Source: Synechococcus sp. CS-1332 (GTDB taxonomy: Bacteria > Cyanobacteriota > Cyanobacteriia > PCC-6307 > Cyanobiaceae). From it: a stretch of DNA of 50,672 bases. Position numbers and translations under genes: made by a program. The stretch covers positions 1 to 50,672 of the forward strand of contig NZ_JAHLYP010000053.1 of NCBI RefSeq assembly GCF_025127995.1, given 5' to 3'. Shown here piece by piece: positions 17,365 to 25,612 of this stretch. The notes under the pieces are model-generated. The model had not been told where the DNA came from. It saw only the letters and a program-made list of their open reading frames with translations, and searched no databases. Numbering within the stretch: the first letter of the stretch is position 1; every line of letters starts with the position of its first letter.

Positions 17365-17805
17365 ATGGCCAAGCCCCTGCGGATCCTGATGCTCCTGGCG
17401 GCCGGCACGGCCCTGGTCCTGCCGGCGGCGCCGGCCAGGGCTGGGCTGCTGCGACCGGTGCTGATGATGCTGCGTCCCCAGCTGGAAAACCAGTTGACGC
17501 GGGTCTGCATGGAAACGGCCTCCGCCGGCAGGGCAGATCTGGAGAAGAGCCTGCAGGATCCCTGCCGCAAGCTGGCGGTGCCCACCAGCAAATGCCTGAT
17601 CGAGGAGACCGACAACAGCGGCCGCAGTCTGGGGGTGCTCACCGAGATGGTGAGCGGCCGCTTCGGCGATGACAGCGAAGTGGTGGTGAAACGCTGCCTG
17701 GCCAGGATGTTCGGCCTCCCCACCGACAGCCTGCGGGACATGCCGCTGCGGGAACTCGGCAAACGTTTCGGCAGTTTCAAGCTTCAGGAGGAGGTCACGC
17801 CCTGA
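17365..17805 (+). CDS. Secreted hypothetical protein, cyanobacterial
   Basis: This 146-residue protein has a Sec signal peptide (about residues 1-26, cleavage after PARA) and a mature domain with four cysteines (in RVCMETA, DPCRKLA, SKCLIEE and KRCLARM) that could form two disulfides. I do not recognise a named family. It is likely periplasmic or lumenal. Its 3' end overlaps the convergent RibD-C reductase gene by 22 nt. Confidence 0.7.
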   Translation: MAKPLRILMLLAAGTALVLPAAPARAGLLRPVLMMLRPQLENQLTRVCMETASAGRADLEKSLQDPCRKLAVPTSKCLIEETDNSGRSLGVLTEMVSGRFGDDSEVVVKRCLARMFGLPTDSLRDMPLRELGKRFGSFKLQEEVTP

Positions 17806-18497
17806 GCCTCAGGTCGCCGCCAGCGCAGCAGCAGTTCGTCCCCCTGCAGCGCCCGGTGCTCCACCAGCCGCCAGCCCGTTTGGGCCTCCGGGGCCACCAG
17901 GGCCTCGGCCGGCAACCAGCCATGGACACCACCGAGCAGGCGGGGGCAGACCGTGAGCTGGAGTTCATCAAGCAGGTCCTCGGCGGCCAGGGAGGCCGCC
18001 AGCTGCGCCCCCCCCAGCACCACCAGCCGCCGCTGACCCAGGCCCGCCAGGGCGCCCAGGGCCTGGCGCCAGCTCTGCAGGGGCAGGTGGCGCTCGAAGC
18101 CCTCGTGCGGTGCACCCTGGGTGCCGGGAGGGTCCTGGAGCAGCCAGCGGGCCAAGGGCTGGCGGAAGAAGGGCAGATCTGCGGGCAACCGGCCGCTGCG
18201 GCTGACGGCGATCGCGATCGGCTGGGCGGAGCGTTCCTGGCGGCGACGAGCCTCAACCAGCTCAGGCCGGTGGATCAGGCAGGTGCTGCCGTGGCGCCGC
18301 AGGGTCTCGGCCCCCACCAGGGCGGCATCGGCCCAGGCCAGGGCCTCCTCCAGCACCTGCCGGTCACCGGTGCCACCCAGCTGGGCGGCACCACCTTCCG
18401 CCGGGGCGAGGCGACCGTCGAGGCTCACCGCCAGGACAAGCCGCAGCTCGGGCCGGGGGCCGGGCCCCTGGGGCGCGGCTACCGCTGCCGGACTCAA
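17784..18497 (-). CDS. RibD C-terminal / dihydrofolate-reductase-like protein
   Basis: This 237-residue stand-alone RibD-C domain has the features of pyrimidine reductases: an N-terminal RLVLAVSLDGRLAP segment (substrate and NADPH site), DAALVGAETLRRHGS, and RRLVVLGGAQLAASL followed by DELQLTVCPRLLGG. The fold binds NADPH and reduces pterin- or riboflavin-type intermediates. Its TTG start at 18497 overlaps the stop of the PTPS-like gene upstream (TTGA), so the two are translationally coupled. This suggests a shared pterin or deazapurine pathway, which is an inference. Confidence 0.85.
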   Translation of the reverse strand: MSPAAVAAPQGPGPRPELRLVLAVSLDGRLAPAEGGAAQLGGTGDRQVLEEALAWADAALVGAETLRRHGSTCLIHRPELVEARRRQERSAQPIAIAVSRSGRLPADLPFFRQPLARWLLQDPPGTQGAPHEGFERHLPLQSWRQALGALAGLGQRRLVVLGGAQLAASLAAEDLLDELQLTVCPRLLGGVHGWLPAEALVAPEAQTGWRLVEHRALQGDELLLRWRRPEAQGVTSS

Positions 18498-19456
18498 ACG
18501 GCCGCGAGGGCTTCGAGGGCCGCCGGCAGCATCTCCAGCTGGGGCGTCTCAGCGAAGACCTCGGCGGCATTGTTGGGGCTCTCCTGCAGACGCACCTTGT
18601 GCAGCCGGGCGCCGGTGGTGGCGATCGGGGCGCTGAGCAGGTCGGCGATGTGGAGCGCGATGTTCTCGGCCGTGGGAACGCAGCCGGCGAAGTGCTCCAC
18701 GTCCTTGTTCAGAAAGGTGTGGTCGAAGGGCTCCACCACCAGATCGGCCACCAGCCGCTGCAACTCCGCCAGGTCGCAGACCATGCCGGTGCGCGCATCG
18801 ATCGGCCCCCGCACGGTGACATCGAGCAGGTAGTTGTGGCCGTGGCCGTGGGGGCGAGCGCACTTGCCGTAGATGGCCTCGTTTTCGCTCTGGCTGAGCT
18901 CGGGTCGGGCCAGGCGGTGGGCCGCAGCGAAGTGGGTGCGGATCGAGAGAAAGGCTTCCATGGGATCGATGGTGGGACCGCAGAGCACGTCGGCCCAGAG
19001 GTTGGTTTGTTCGTGGAGCCGCAGGGCCACCAGCGGCAGATGGGGCGCCAACCGCTCGCGGATGGCCAGCAGCAGGGCTTCGGTGGTGGGCAGCCGCCCC
19101 TCGGGCCGGGAAAGGTCGAACTCGGGCCAGACCTCGTTGAGAAAGCGGAAGTCGAGGGGGTCACTGACTTCCCGGCGGATGGCGTGCTTGACGTCCGAGA
19201 GGTTGAGCACCATGCCGTCGCCGTCGAGGGGACCGCCCATCGCCACGGTGAGCTCGTAGTTGTGGCCGTGGCCCGGAGCCAGGCTGCAGCGGCCGAAGCG
19301 GCGGGCGTTCTCGGCCTCGTCCAGCTCCGGCAGCCGGTAGAGGTGGCTGGCGCTGAAGGTGGCCCGGCGCGTGATCACGCAGGGCCGGCCGCGCCCGTGG
19401 GCGGTGCTGGTGGGGGAAGGTGCCGCAGGAAAGGCGGTCAACCGGGTTGCGGTCAT
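18494..19456 (-). CDS. Tandem 6-pyruvoyl-tetrahydropterin synthase / QueD-like protein
   Basis: This 320-residue protein contains two PTPS/QueD domains in tandem (about 26-155 and 166-305). Each keeps three candidate zinc histidines (H38, H63, H65 and H180, H205, H207), a cysteine before the HGH motif (C57, C199) and a late glutamate (E149, E293). The second domain has the expected DH pair (FDHTFLN, D245-H246). The first has LDFRFLN, with Phe103 at the usual catalytic His. The family makes 6-carboxytetrahydropterin (queuosine pathway) or 6-pyruvoyltetrahydropterin from dihydroneopterin triphosphate. ATG 19456 was chosen; an alternative ATG at 19480 adds 8 residues. It is divergent from aroK. 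Confidence 0.87.
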   Translation of the reverse strand: MTATRLTAFPAAPSPTSTAHGRGRPCVITRRATFSASHLYRLPELDEAENARRFGRCSLAPGHGHNYELTVAMGGPLDGDGMVLNLSDVKHAIRREVSDPLDFRFLNEVWPEFDLSRPEGRLPTTEALLLAIRERLAPHLPLVALRLHEQTNLWADVLCGPTIDPMEAFLSIRTHFAAAHRLARPELSQSENEAIYGKCARPHGHGHNYLLDVTVRGPIDARTGMVCDLAELQRLVADLVVEPFDHTFLNKDVEHFAGCVPTAENIALHIADLLSAPIATTGARLHKVRLQESPNNAAEVFAETPQLEMLPAALEALAAV

Positions 19457-19519
19457 CGCCGAGGCCCAGGGGACGCCCATCCTAGAAACGGGGTCAGGAT
19501 CGCCGCCGACCGCGCCCGC

Positions 19520-20119
19520 ATGGCCCCTGACGCCACCGCTTCCCCCAGCCACCGGGCCCTGGCCCGCCGCCTCGATGGCCTCAACATCTACCTGGTGGGG
19601 ATGATGGGGGCAGGCAAGAGCGCCGTGGGGCGGCCGCTGGCCGAGGCCCTCGGCTACCGCTTCATCGATGCCGACGTCACCCTGGCGGAAGCCGCCGGTC
19701 GGCCGATCGCCGAGATCTTCAGCAGCGATGGGGAGGAGACCTTCCGTGCACTGGAGACCAGCGTGCTCAATGGCATCGCCAGCTGGCATTCCCTTGTGGT
19801 GGCCACCGGCGGTGGTGCGGTCACCCGGCCTGAGAACTGGGGTCACATGCACCAGGGGGTCGTGGTGTGGCTGGATGCCCCCGAGGCGGAGCTGCTGCGG
19901 CGTCTGAGCGCCGATCCCACCCACCGGCCCCTGCTCGACGCGCCCGATCCCGCCGCCCGCCTGGAGGCCCTGCTGCACGAACGGCGGCCGCTCTATGCCC
20001 AGGCCGACCTGACCGTCGTGCAGGACGCGGGCCTTCCTGCCGAGGTGGCCCGGCAGGTGCTGGACGCGCTGCCCTCGGTGCTGCGCGACCCCCGCCAGCC
20101 CCCGGGCCTCCCGGACTGA
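19520..20119 (+). CDS. aroK: Shikimate kinase AroK
   Basis: AroK phosphorylates shikimate in aromatic amino acid biosynthesis. The 199-residue protein has the Walker A motif GMMGAGKSAVG (27-37), the shikimate-binding DADVTLAEAAG segment, the ATGGGAV glycine loop, and a lid arginine in the THRPLL segment. The ATG at 19520 gives the usual length; the frame is open far upstream but overlaps the PTPS gene on the other strand. It converges on the CRR7-like gene with a 15-nt gap. Confidence 0.94.
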   Translation: MAPDATASPSHRALARRLDGLNIYLVGMMGAGKSAVGRPLAEALGYRFIDADVTLAEAAGRPIAEIFSSDGEETFRALETSVLNGIASWHSLVVATGGGAVTRPENWGHMHQGVVVWLDAPEAELLRRLSADPTHRPLLDAPDPAARLEALLHERRPLYAQADLTVVQDAGLPAEVARQVLDALPSVLRDPRQPPGLPD

Positions 20120-20134
20120 GCGGTGCCCAGGTGC

Positions 20135-20419
20135 TCAGCCGGGGGGCTCCAGCCGCACGGCGAACCATTGGATCGAGCAACCTGGCGCCAGCTCCAGCTC
20201 GCAGGCGGTGTCGAGCAGCCGGCCGGCACGGGCTTCCGGATCGGCCAGATCGGCCAGGTCGGCGGGAGGCTCGCCCAGGGCCTCCACATGGGAGGCCAGC
20301 CAGAGCAGGGTTTCGGCCGCCGTGAGGATGCATTCTCCCTGGCCGGGCTCCAGCACCACGTAATGCTCGAGCTCCCGCAGCAGCGGATCGGACAAGGCCA
20401 GGACAGCGGTGGATCCCAT
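20135..20419 (-). CDS. Chlororespiratory reduction protein 7 (CRR7-like)
   Basis: This 94-residue protein resembles CRR7, a small factor needed for assembly or stability of the NDH-1 complex in chloroplasts and conserved in cyanobacteria. The recognisable parts are HYVVLEPGQGECILTAAETLLWL in the middle (acidic, helix-rich) and the C-terminal signature CELELAPGCSIQWFAVRLE. ATG at 20419 gives the expected size; the frame extends upstream into the GST gene region. ndhO, another NDH-1 gene, lies about 11 kb away. Confidence 0.78.
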   Translation of the reverse strand: MGSTAVLALSDPLLRELEHYVVLEPGQGECILTAAETLLWLASHVEALGEPPADLADLADPEARAGRLLDTACELELAPGCSIQWFAVRLEPPG

Positions 20420-20453
20420 CCTGGCGGGTGGGGGGCCTGGCGGATGGGCAGCC

Positions 20454-21173
20454 TCAGGCCCGTCCCACCTCGGCCAGCACCCGGTCCCGCCAGGCGAACA
20501 GGGGCTCAAGCACGGGGTTATCAGCGATGCCTTCCACACCCCGCCCGGCCAGGGGGGCGCCGGCACAGGTGGGGAACTTCAGCAGGTACAGCTGGGCCAC
20601 CACGGCGAGGTCGGCCAGGCTGAGGCCATCTCCCTCCAGGTAGGGGCGCTGGGCCACCAGCAGGGCGAGCTGCTCGAGGCTGCGGTGCAGTTGCCGCACC
20701 TCGCAGGGCCCCAGGAGGTCGCGCATCGCCTCGGTGGCGGAGCCAATCAGGCCACCGGGCAGGGCTGCCACCAGATCGCGCAGGGGGCCCGGGGTGGCCT
20801 CAGGCAACAGAGCCGTGCGCAGCACCGGGTCGCTGGCCGCCGCCTGGAGCAGGGCCAGACGGGCACCCCGAGCCAGGGCGGTGTCAGCCCAGTCCTCCAG
20901 AAGCAGCACCCTGGCGCGGGCGATCGGATCGGCCGGCAGCAGGGGTGGCTGCGGGTGGGTGCCCTCCAGGTGCAGGGCAATGGCCGTGGAATCGGGGATC
21001 ACCTCACCGCCCTCCACCAGCACCGGCACCTGCCGCTGGCCGGAGAGACGGAACAGCTCCAGCTGGCCCAGGCCGGGGGTCACTTCGACGATCGTGGCGT
21101 CCAGACCCTTGCGGGCCAGCAGCAGGCGCACCTTCTCGCAGAAGGCGGAATGTCTGAACTGATGCAGCTCCAT
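20454..21173 (-). CDS. Glutathione S-transferase family protein
   Basis: This 239-residue protein has an N-terminal thioredoxin-fold GST domain (SAFCEKVRLLLARKG, and RQVPVLVEGGEVIPDSTAI, which contains the cis-proline and the glutathione-binding DS pair) followed by an all-helical C-terminal domain. SAFCEK suggests a cysteine or serine catalytic residue near position 12. The substrate is unknown. The ATG at 21173 begins the family's usual MELHQF; an upstream in-frame ATG would extend toward the divergent DUF751 gene. Confidence 0.88.
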   Translation of the reverse strand: MELHQFRHSAFCEKVRLLLARKGLDATIVEVTPGLGQLELFRLSGQRQVPVLVEGGEVIPDSTAIALHLEGTHPQPPLLPADPIARARVLLLEDWADTALARGARLALLQAAASDPVLRTALLPEATPGPLRDLVAALPGGLIGSATEAMRDLLGPCEVRQLHRSLEQLALLVAQRPYLEGDGLSLADLAVVAQLYLLKFPTCAGAPLAGRGVEGIADNPVLEPLFAWRDRVLAEVGRA

Positions 21174-21248
21174 GGACCCTCGATGACGGCTGTGCGTGGC
21201 CCTGGGCGGCAGAGTAGCCAGCATCCGACCAGGACCGCCGCCGAGGCC

Positions 21249-21455
21249 ATGAAAGAGTTTTTCGTCAATGTGACCCGCTATCCGCGCTATCTGATCGCCT
21301 TCAGCCTGGGGGTGTTCAACTCGGTGTTCGAACCCCTGGCCCGGCGGCGCAGCAACCCGGTCACGGCGGTGGCCCTGGTGGGCGCCCTGATCAGCGGCAT
21401 GGTCAGCCTCACCCTGGTGCTGCGTGCCATGGTGCAGACCGGGCCGGTTTCGTAG
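21249..21455 (+). CDS. DUF751 (Ycf33-like) small membrane protein
   Basis: This 68-residue protein has two hydrophobic segments, an N-terminal [17 protein letters not shown] and a C-terminal [23 protein letters not shown], separated by a basic loop (ARRRSNP). This is the layout of the DUF751/Ycf33 family conserved in cyanobacteria and plastids. Its function is unknown. ATG 21249 is taken. It ends 2 nt before rbfA and is very probably co-transcribed with it. Confidence 0.85.
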   Translation: MKEFFVNVTRYPRYLIAFSLGVFNSVFEPLARRRSNPVTAVALVGALISGMVSLTLVLRAMVQTGPVS

Positions 21456-21457
21456 TC

Positions 21458-21901
21458 ATGGCACAGAGCCGTCGGGTGGAGCGGGTGGCGGCCCTGATCC
21501 GCCGCGAAGTGAGCGAGCTGCTGATCAGCGGCATCAAGGACGAGCGGGTCCAGCACGGCATGGTGAGTGTCACCAGCGTCGAGGTGGCCGGCGATCTGCA
21601 GCACTGCAAGATCTTCGTGAGCATCTTCGGCAGCGCCGAGGATCAGGAGGTGGCGATGGCCGGCCTGCAGGCAGCCTCCGTCTACGTGAAAGGGGAATTG
21701 GGCCGCCGCCTCAAGATGCGCCGCACACCGGAGGTGGCCTTCGTCCTCGACCGGGGGCTGGAGAAGGGCAACACCGTGCTGGGACTGCTGCAGCGCCTGG
21801 AGACGGAGCGGCGCGAGCGCGGTGACGGGGAAGGCCCGGCGGATCCCGCAGATCCGGCGGGCGCCACCGACTCCGACTCCGACTCAGACTCAGAAGCCTG
21901 A
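21458..21901 (+). CDS. rbfA: Ribosome-binding factor A RbfA
   Basis: RbfA binds the 30S subunit and helps mature the 5' end of 16S rRNA. The 147-residue protein has the KH-like domain ([51 protein letters not shown]). It ends in an acidic low-complexity tail with alternating Asp-Ser (about 138-147), encoded by a 6-nt repeat that is absent from the core family. It sits between DUF751 (2-nt gap) and the GH3 gene (8-nt gap). Confidence 0.95.
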   Translation: MAQSRRVERVAALIRREVSELLISGIKDERVQHGMVSVTSVEVAGDLQHCKIFVSIFGSAEDQEVAMAGLQAASVYVKGELGRRLKMRRTPEVAFVLDRGLEKGNTVLGLLQRLETERRERGDGEGPADPADPAGATDSDSDSDSEA

Positions 21902-21909
21902 CTCGCCCC

Positions 21910-23562
21910 ATGGCGCCATCCATCGACCAGCAGCAGGCCCTGGACCGCACCGTCGCCGCCCTGCTGGTGGTCCGCTGCAGCGGCCATCCGGCCGATGGCC
22001 AGCGGCGCTATCCCCGCTGGGAGCTGGACAACGCCAGCCTGCAGCGCCTGTTGAAGCGCGGGGTGGGCGGGGTGATCCTGCTGGGGGGGAGCGCCGCTGA
22101 ACTGCGGCTGCGCACCCGCCAGCTGGCGGCCTGGGCCAGCGAACCCCTGCTGCTCTGCGCCGATGTGGAGGAGGGGGTGGGCCAGCGCTTCGAGGGGGCC
22201 AGCTGGCTGGTGCCGCCCCTGGCCCTGGCCCGGATCCACGCCGCCGACCCCGCCTTGGCCCTGGATCTGGCCCGGCGTTACGGGGCCTGCACGGGCCGGG
22301 AGGCCCGCCAGCTCGGGCTCAACTGGGTGCTCGCCCCGGTCTGCGACGTCAACAACAACCCGGCCAACCCGGTGATCAACGTGCGGGCCTGGGGGGAGGA
22401 TCCGGCCACGGCCGGTGCCCTGGCGGCCGCCTTCTGCCTTGGCGCCCAGGCCGAAGGGGTGCTCACCTGCGCCAAGCACTTCCCCGGGCACGGCGACACC
22501 GCCAGCGACTCCCACCTGGAGCTGCCCCTGCTGCCCCACAGCCGCGCCCGTCTGGAGGCCGTGGAGCTGCCGCCGTTCCGGCACGCCATCGCGGCCGAGG
22601 TGGCGGCGGTGATGACGGCCCACCTGCTGCTGCCGGCCCTCGACGCCGAGCACCCGGCCACCCTGTCGCGGCCAGTGCTCACCGGGCTGCTGCGCCAGGA
22701 GCTCGGTTTCGAGGGGCTGATCGTCACCGACGCCCTGGTGATGGAGGCGATCGCCGGCCGCTACGGAGCCTCGGAAGCTGCCGTGCTGGCCCTGGAGGCG
22801 GGGGCCGACCTGGTGCTGATGCCCAGCGATGCGGACGGGGCGATCGACGCCATCGTCGCGGCAGTCCACAGCGGCAGGCTGCCCCTGGAGCGGCTGCAGG
22901 CCAGCCTGGACAGGCGGCGCCTGGCCCTGGGGCGCTGCCCCGCCGGCGACGCCCACAGCGCCGCCACCCCCCTGGGCCAGCTCAGCAATGGCCCCTCCCC
23001 CTCCGACCAGGCCCTGGCCCTGGAGCTGGTGCAACGCAGCCTGGAGCTACAGGGACAGGGACCGGTGCGGGACCCCGGGGTGAACCTGATCCGGCTCGAC
23101 AACAGCCTGGGCTGCCCCTTCCTGGCGGCGACCGCTCCGGCCCTGGCCCTGCCGGCGGCCGCGGGATGGCGGGTCTGCCTGATCGACGGCCAGGGGCCCT
23201 CCCCCTGGAGCGGGGATGGGGAGGCCCCCCTGGCCCTGGAGCGGCTGGGCGAGGGTCCGTTGCTGCTGCAGCTGTTCGTGCGCGGCAACCCGTTCCGCGG
23301 CCGGGCCGACGGCCCGGATCCCTGGCCTGCGGTGATCCGCCAGCTGCAGGCCGCCGGTCGACTGGCGGGCCTGGCCGTGTACGGCAGCCCCTATGCCTGG
23401 CAGGCCCTGAAGCCGCTGCTGGAGCCAGGCGTTCCGGCCGCCTGGTCACCGGGGCAGATGGCCCTGGCCCAGAGCCAACTGCTGGGCCACCTCGGCTTCG
23501 GGCTGAAGGCAAGCGGCGGCAGCGCCCCTGGCGCAGCAGCTGAGGTGGACTTCACCGACTGA
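21910..23562 (+). CDS. Glycoside hydrolase family 3 (NagZ-like beta-N-acetylhexosaminidase)
   Basis: This 550-residue GH3 enzyme carries the N-terminal TIM-barrel catalytic domain with the NagZ-type KHFPGHGD motif (189-196), the Asp nucleophile candidate D274 in GLIVTDALVMEAI, and the loop residues D200/H202 in ASDSHLELP, whose Asp-His pair acts as general acid/base in NagZ enzymes. A C-terminal domain of about 200 residues follows. NagZ enzymes remove N-acetylglucosamine from cell-wall fragments during peptidoglycan recycling. No signal peptide is seen, so it is probably cytoplasmic. It lies in a plus-strand run from DUF751 to hemD. Confidence 0.9.
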   Translation: MAPSIDQQQALDRTVAALLVVRCSGHPADGQRRYPRWELDNASLQRLLKRGVGGVILLGGSAAELRLRTRQLAAWASEPLLLCADVEEGVGQRFEGASWLVPPLALARIHAADPALALDLARRYGACTGREARQLGLNWVLAPVCDVNNNPANPVINVRAWGEDPATAGALAAAFCLGAQAEGVLTCAKHFPGHGDTASDSHLELPLLPHSRARLEAVELPPFRHAIAAEVAAVMTAHLLLPALDAEHPATLSRPVLTGLLRQELGFEGLIVTDALVMEAIAGRYGASEAAVLALEAGADLVLMPSDADGAIDAIVAAVHSGRLPLERLQASLDRRRLALGRCPAGDAHSAATPLGQLSNGPSPSDQALALELVQRSLELQGQGPVRDPGVNLIRLDNSLGCPFLAATAPALALPAAAGWRVCLIDGQGPSPWSGDGEAPLALERLGEGPLLLQLFVRGNPFRGRADGPDPWPAVIRQLQAAGRLAGLAVYGSPYAWQALKPLLEPGVPAAWSPGQMALAQSQLLGHLGFGLKASGGSAPGAAAEVDFTD

Positions 23563-23615
23563 TCCCTCACCGGCGCCTAGCCTCCTGGCACGACCGTCCT
23601 GCCCCGCAGCGTCCG

Positions 23616-24809
23616 ATGCTGAGCCTGTCGATGATCGTGCGCAACGAGGCGGAGCGGCTGGAGCGCTGCCTGCTTTCGGTGGCCGGCTTCGTCGACGAGA
23701 TGGTGGTGGTGGACACCGGCTCCGACGACGGCACGGCAGCGATCGCCGCCAGCTGCGGCGCCAGCGTGCACCATCTGGCCTGGCCAGGGGACTTCGCCCC
23801 AGCCCGCAACCACGCCCTGGATCTGGTGACCGGCGACTGGGTGCTGGTGCTGGATGCAGACGAGTGGCTGCGGCCCGAATCCCGCGCACCGCTGAGCGTC
23901 CTGATGGCGCAGCCGCAGCTGCTGCTGATCAACCTGCTGCGCCAGGAAGTGGGGGCTGCCCAGTCCCCCTACTCCAGCGTCAGCCGCCTGTTCCGGCGCC
24001 ATCCAGCGATCCGCTGGAGCCGCCGCTATCACGCGATGGTCGACGACAGCGTGGCCACCCTGCTGGAGCAGGAGCCCCACTGGCAGGTGGTGGCCTGCGG
24101 GGAGCCGGCCCTGGTGCACGAGGGCTACCGCCCGGACCTGCTGGCGGCCTCGGACAAGGCCGCGCGCCTGCGCGAAGCCATGGAAGCGGAGCTGGCCGCC
24201 AGGCCCGGGGATCCCTACACCTGCGCCAAGCTCGGCGCCCTGGAGGTGAGCCAGGGCCATCACGCCAGGGGTATCGCCCTGCTGGAGGAGGGGTTGGCCC
24301 AGGCCGAAACGACCTCTCTCGCCGTGCGCTACGAACTGCTGCTCCATCTTGCGATCGCCCGCAGCCCTGGGGAACCCGCCGCCGCCGCCGCCCTCTACCG
24401 CCAGGCCCTGGAGCTGCCCCTGGAGGAGCGACTGACCCTGGGGGCCCGGCTCAACCTCGGGGCCCTGTTGTTGCGCCAGGGAGCCCTGGAGGAGGCGGCG
24501 GCCCAGACGGCGGCTGTGACCCGCCTCTGCCCGGAGCTTCCCCTGGCCTGGGTCAACCTGGGCCTGATCGAACGCCAGCGGGGTCGCCTGCTGGAGGCGA
24601 TCGCCGCCTACCGCCAGGCCCTGGCTCTGGAACCGCAGCAGGCCGACGCCCAGCGCAGCCTGGCGGCCGCCCTGCTCCTGGCAGGCGACATTCCCGGGGC
24701 CAGGGATGGTTTCCGTCGGGCGATCGCCCTGCTGGAGGGCCAGGGCCAACAGGAGCAGGCCACCGAGCTGGCCCGACGGGCCGGCGCACTCGTCCGGCTG
24801 GACGCCTGA
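23616..24809 (+). CDS. Glycosyltransferase family 2 with TPR repeats
   Basis: This 397-residue protein has an N-terminal GT-A domain (LSMIVRNEAERLERC at the start, DTGSDDGT nucleotide-sugar segment, VLDADEW as the DxD metal motif) and then about 190 residues of TPR-type helical repeats (for example AWVNLGLIERQRGRLLEAIAAYRQAL). This architecture is common in bacterial GTs that modify peptides, proteins or glycans; acceptor and sugar are unknown. It has no membrane segment. The TGA stop overlaps the ATG of hemD (TGATG... arrangement), so the two are coupled. Confidence 0.9.
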   Translation: MLSLSMIVRNEAERLERCLLSVAGFVDEMVVVDTGSDDGTAAIAASCGASVHHLAWPGDFAPARNHALDLVTGDWVLVLDADEWLRPESRAPLSVLMAQPQLLLINLLRQEVGAAQSPYSSVSRLFRRHPAIRWSRRYHAMVDDSVATLLEQEPHWQVVACGEPALVHEGYRPDLLAASDKAARLREAMEAELAARPGDPYTCAKLGALEVSQGHHARGIALLEEGLAQAETTSLAVRYELLLHLAIARSPGEPAAAAALYRQALELPLEERLTLGARLNLGALLLRQGALEEAAAQTAAVTRLCPELPLAWVNLGLIERQRGRLLEAIAAYRQALALEPQQADAQRSLAAALLLAGDIPGARDGFRRAIALLEGQGQQEQATELARRAGALVRLDA

Positions 24810-25612
24810 TGGATACGACGCTGCCACTGGCCGGCCGCACGGTCGCCGTGACCCGGGCCGAAACCCAGCTGGGCGCAGCGCGCCAGCTGTTCGAGCAGGC
24901 CGGCGCCAGCGTCATCGACCTGCCGGCCCTGGTGATCGGCCCCCCCGATCTCTGGGGCCCCCTCGACGATGCCCTGGCGGAACTGGATCAGTTCCACTGG
25001 ATCGTCTTCTCCAGCGCCAACGGGGTGGACGCGGTGGAGCAGCGGCTGCTGCGGCGGGGATTCGGCCTGGCCCGCAGGCCCAGGGGGGTCCGCCTGGCCG
25101 CAGTGGGCCGCAAGACCGCCCAGTCACTGGAGGGCCTGGGGGCCCCAGCCGATTTCGTGCCCCCGGCCTTCGTGGCCGACAGCCTGATCGAGCATTTCCC
25201 GGTGTCGGGCTGGGGGCAGCGGCTGCTGCTGCCGCGGGTGCAGAGCGGCGGGCGCACGCTGCTGGCGGAAGCCTTCGCCGCCGCCGGCGCCCGGGTGGTG
25301 GAGGTGGCCGCCTACGAGACCCGCTGTCCGGCGGGACTGCCCACCGGGGCCCTGCAGGCCCTCGAAAGGCATGGGCTCGATGCCATCACCTTCAGCAGCG
25401 GCAAAACGGTGGACCACACCGCCCAGTTGCTGGCCGGCAGCTTCGGTGATGCCTGGATCCAGCAGCTGGAGGGGGTGCAGGTGATCTCCATTGGCCCCCA
25501 GACCAGCCATCGCTGCAGGGAGCGGCTGGGTCGGGTGGATGGGGAAGCGGATCCCCACGATCTGGAGGGGCTGGTGGCGGCCTGTATCAGGGCGGTGGCA
25601 GCGGCTTGCTGA
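24809..25612 (+). CDS. hemD: Uroporphyrinogen-III synthase HemD
   Basis: HemD cyclises hydroxymethylbilane to uroporphyrinogen III, the branch precursor of chlorophyll, heme, bilins and cobalamin. The 267-residue product has two Rossmann-like lobes. Family segments are AVTRAETQLGAARQLFE at the N-terminus, WIVFSSANGVDAV, AAVGRKTAQSL, and DAITFSSGKTVDH with SIGPQTSHRC near the C-terminus. The start overlaps the preceding GT2-TPR gene. The 3' end overlaps the broken lipoprotein gene on the other strand by 26 nt. Confidence 0.92.
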   Translation: MDTTLPLAGRTVAVTRAETQLGAARQLFEQAGASVIDLPALVIGPPDLWGPLDDALAELDQFHWIVFSSANGVDAVEQRLLRRGFGLARRPRGVRLAAVGRKTAQSLEGLGAPADFVPPAFVADSLIEHFPVSGWGQRLLLPRVQSGGRTLLAEAFAAAGARVVEVAAYETRCPAGLPTGALQALERHGLDAITFSSGKTVDHTAQLLAGSFGDAWIQQLEGVQVISIGPQTSHRCRERLGRVDGEADPHDLEGLVAACIRAVAAAC

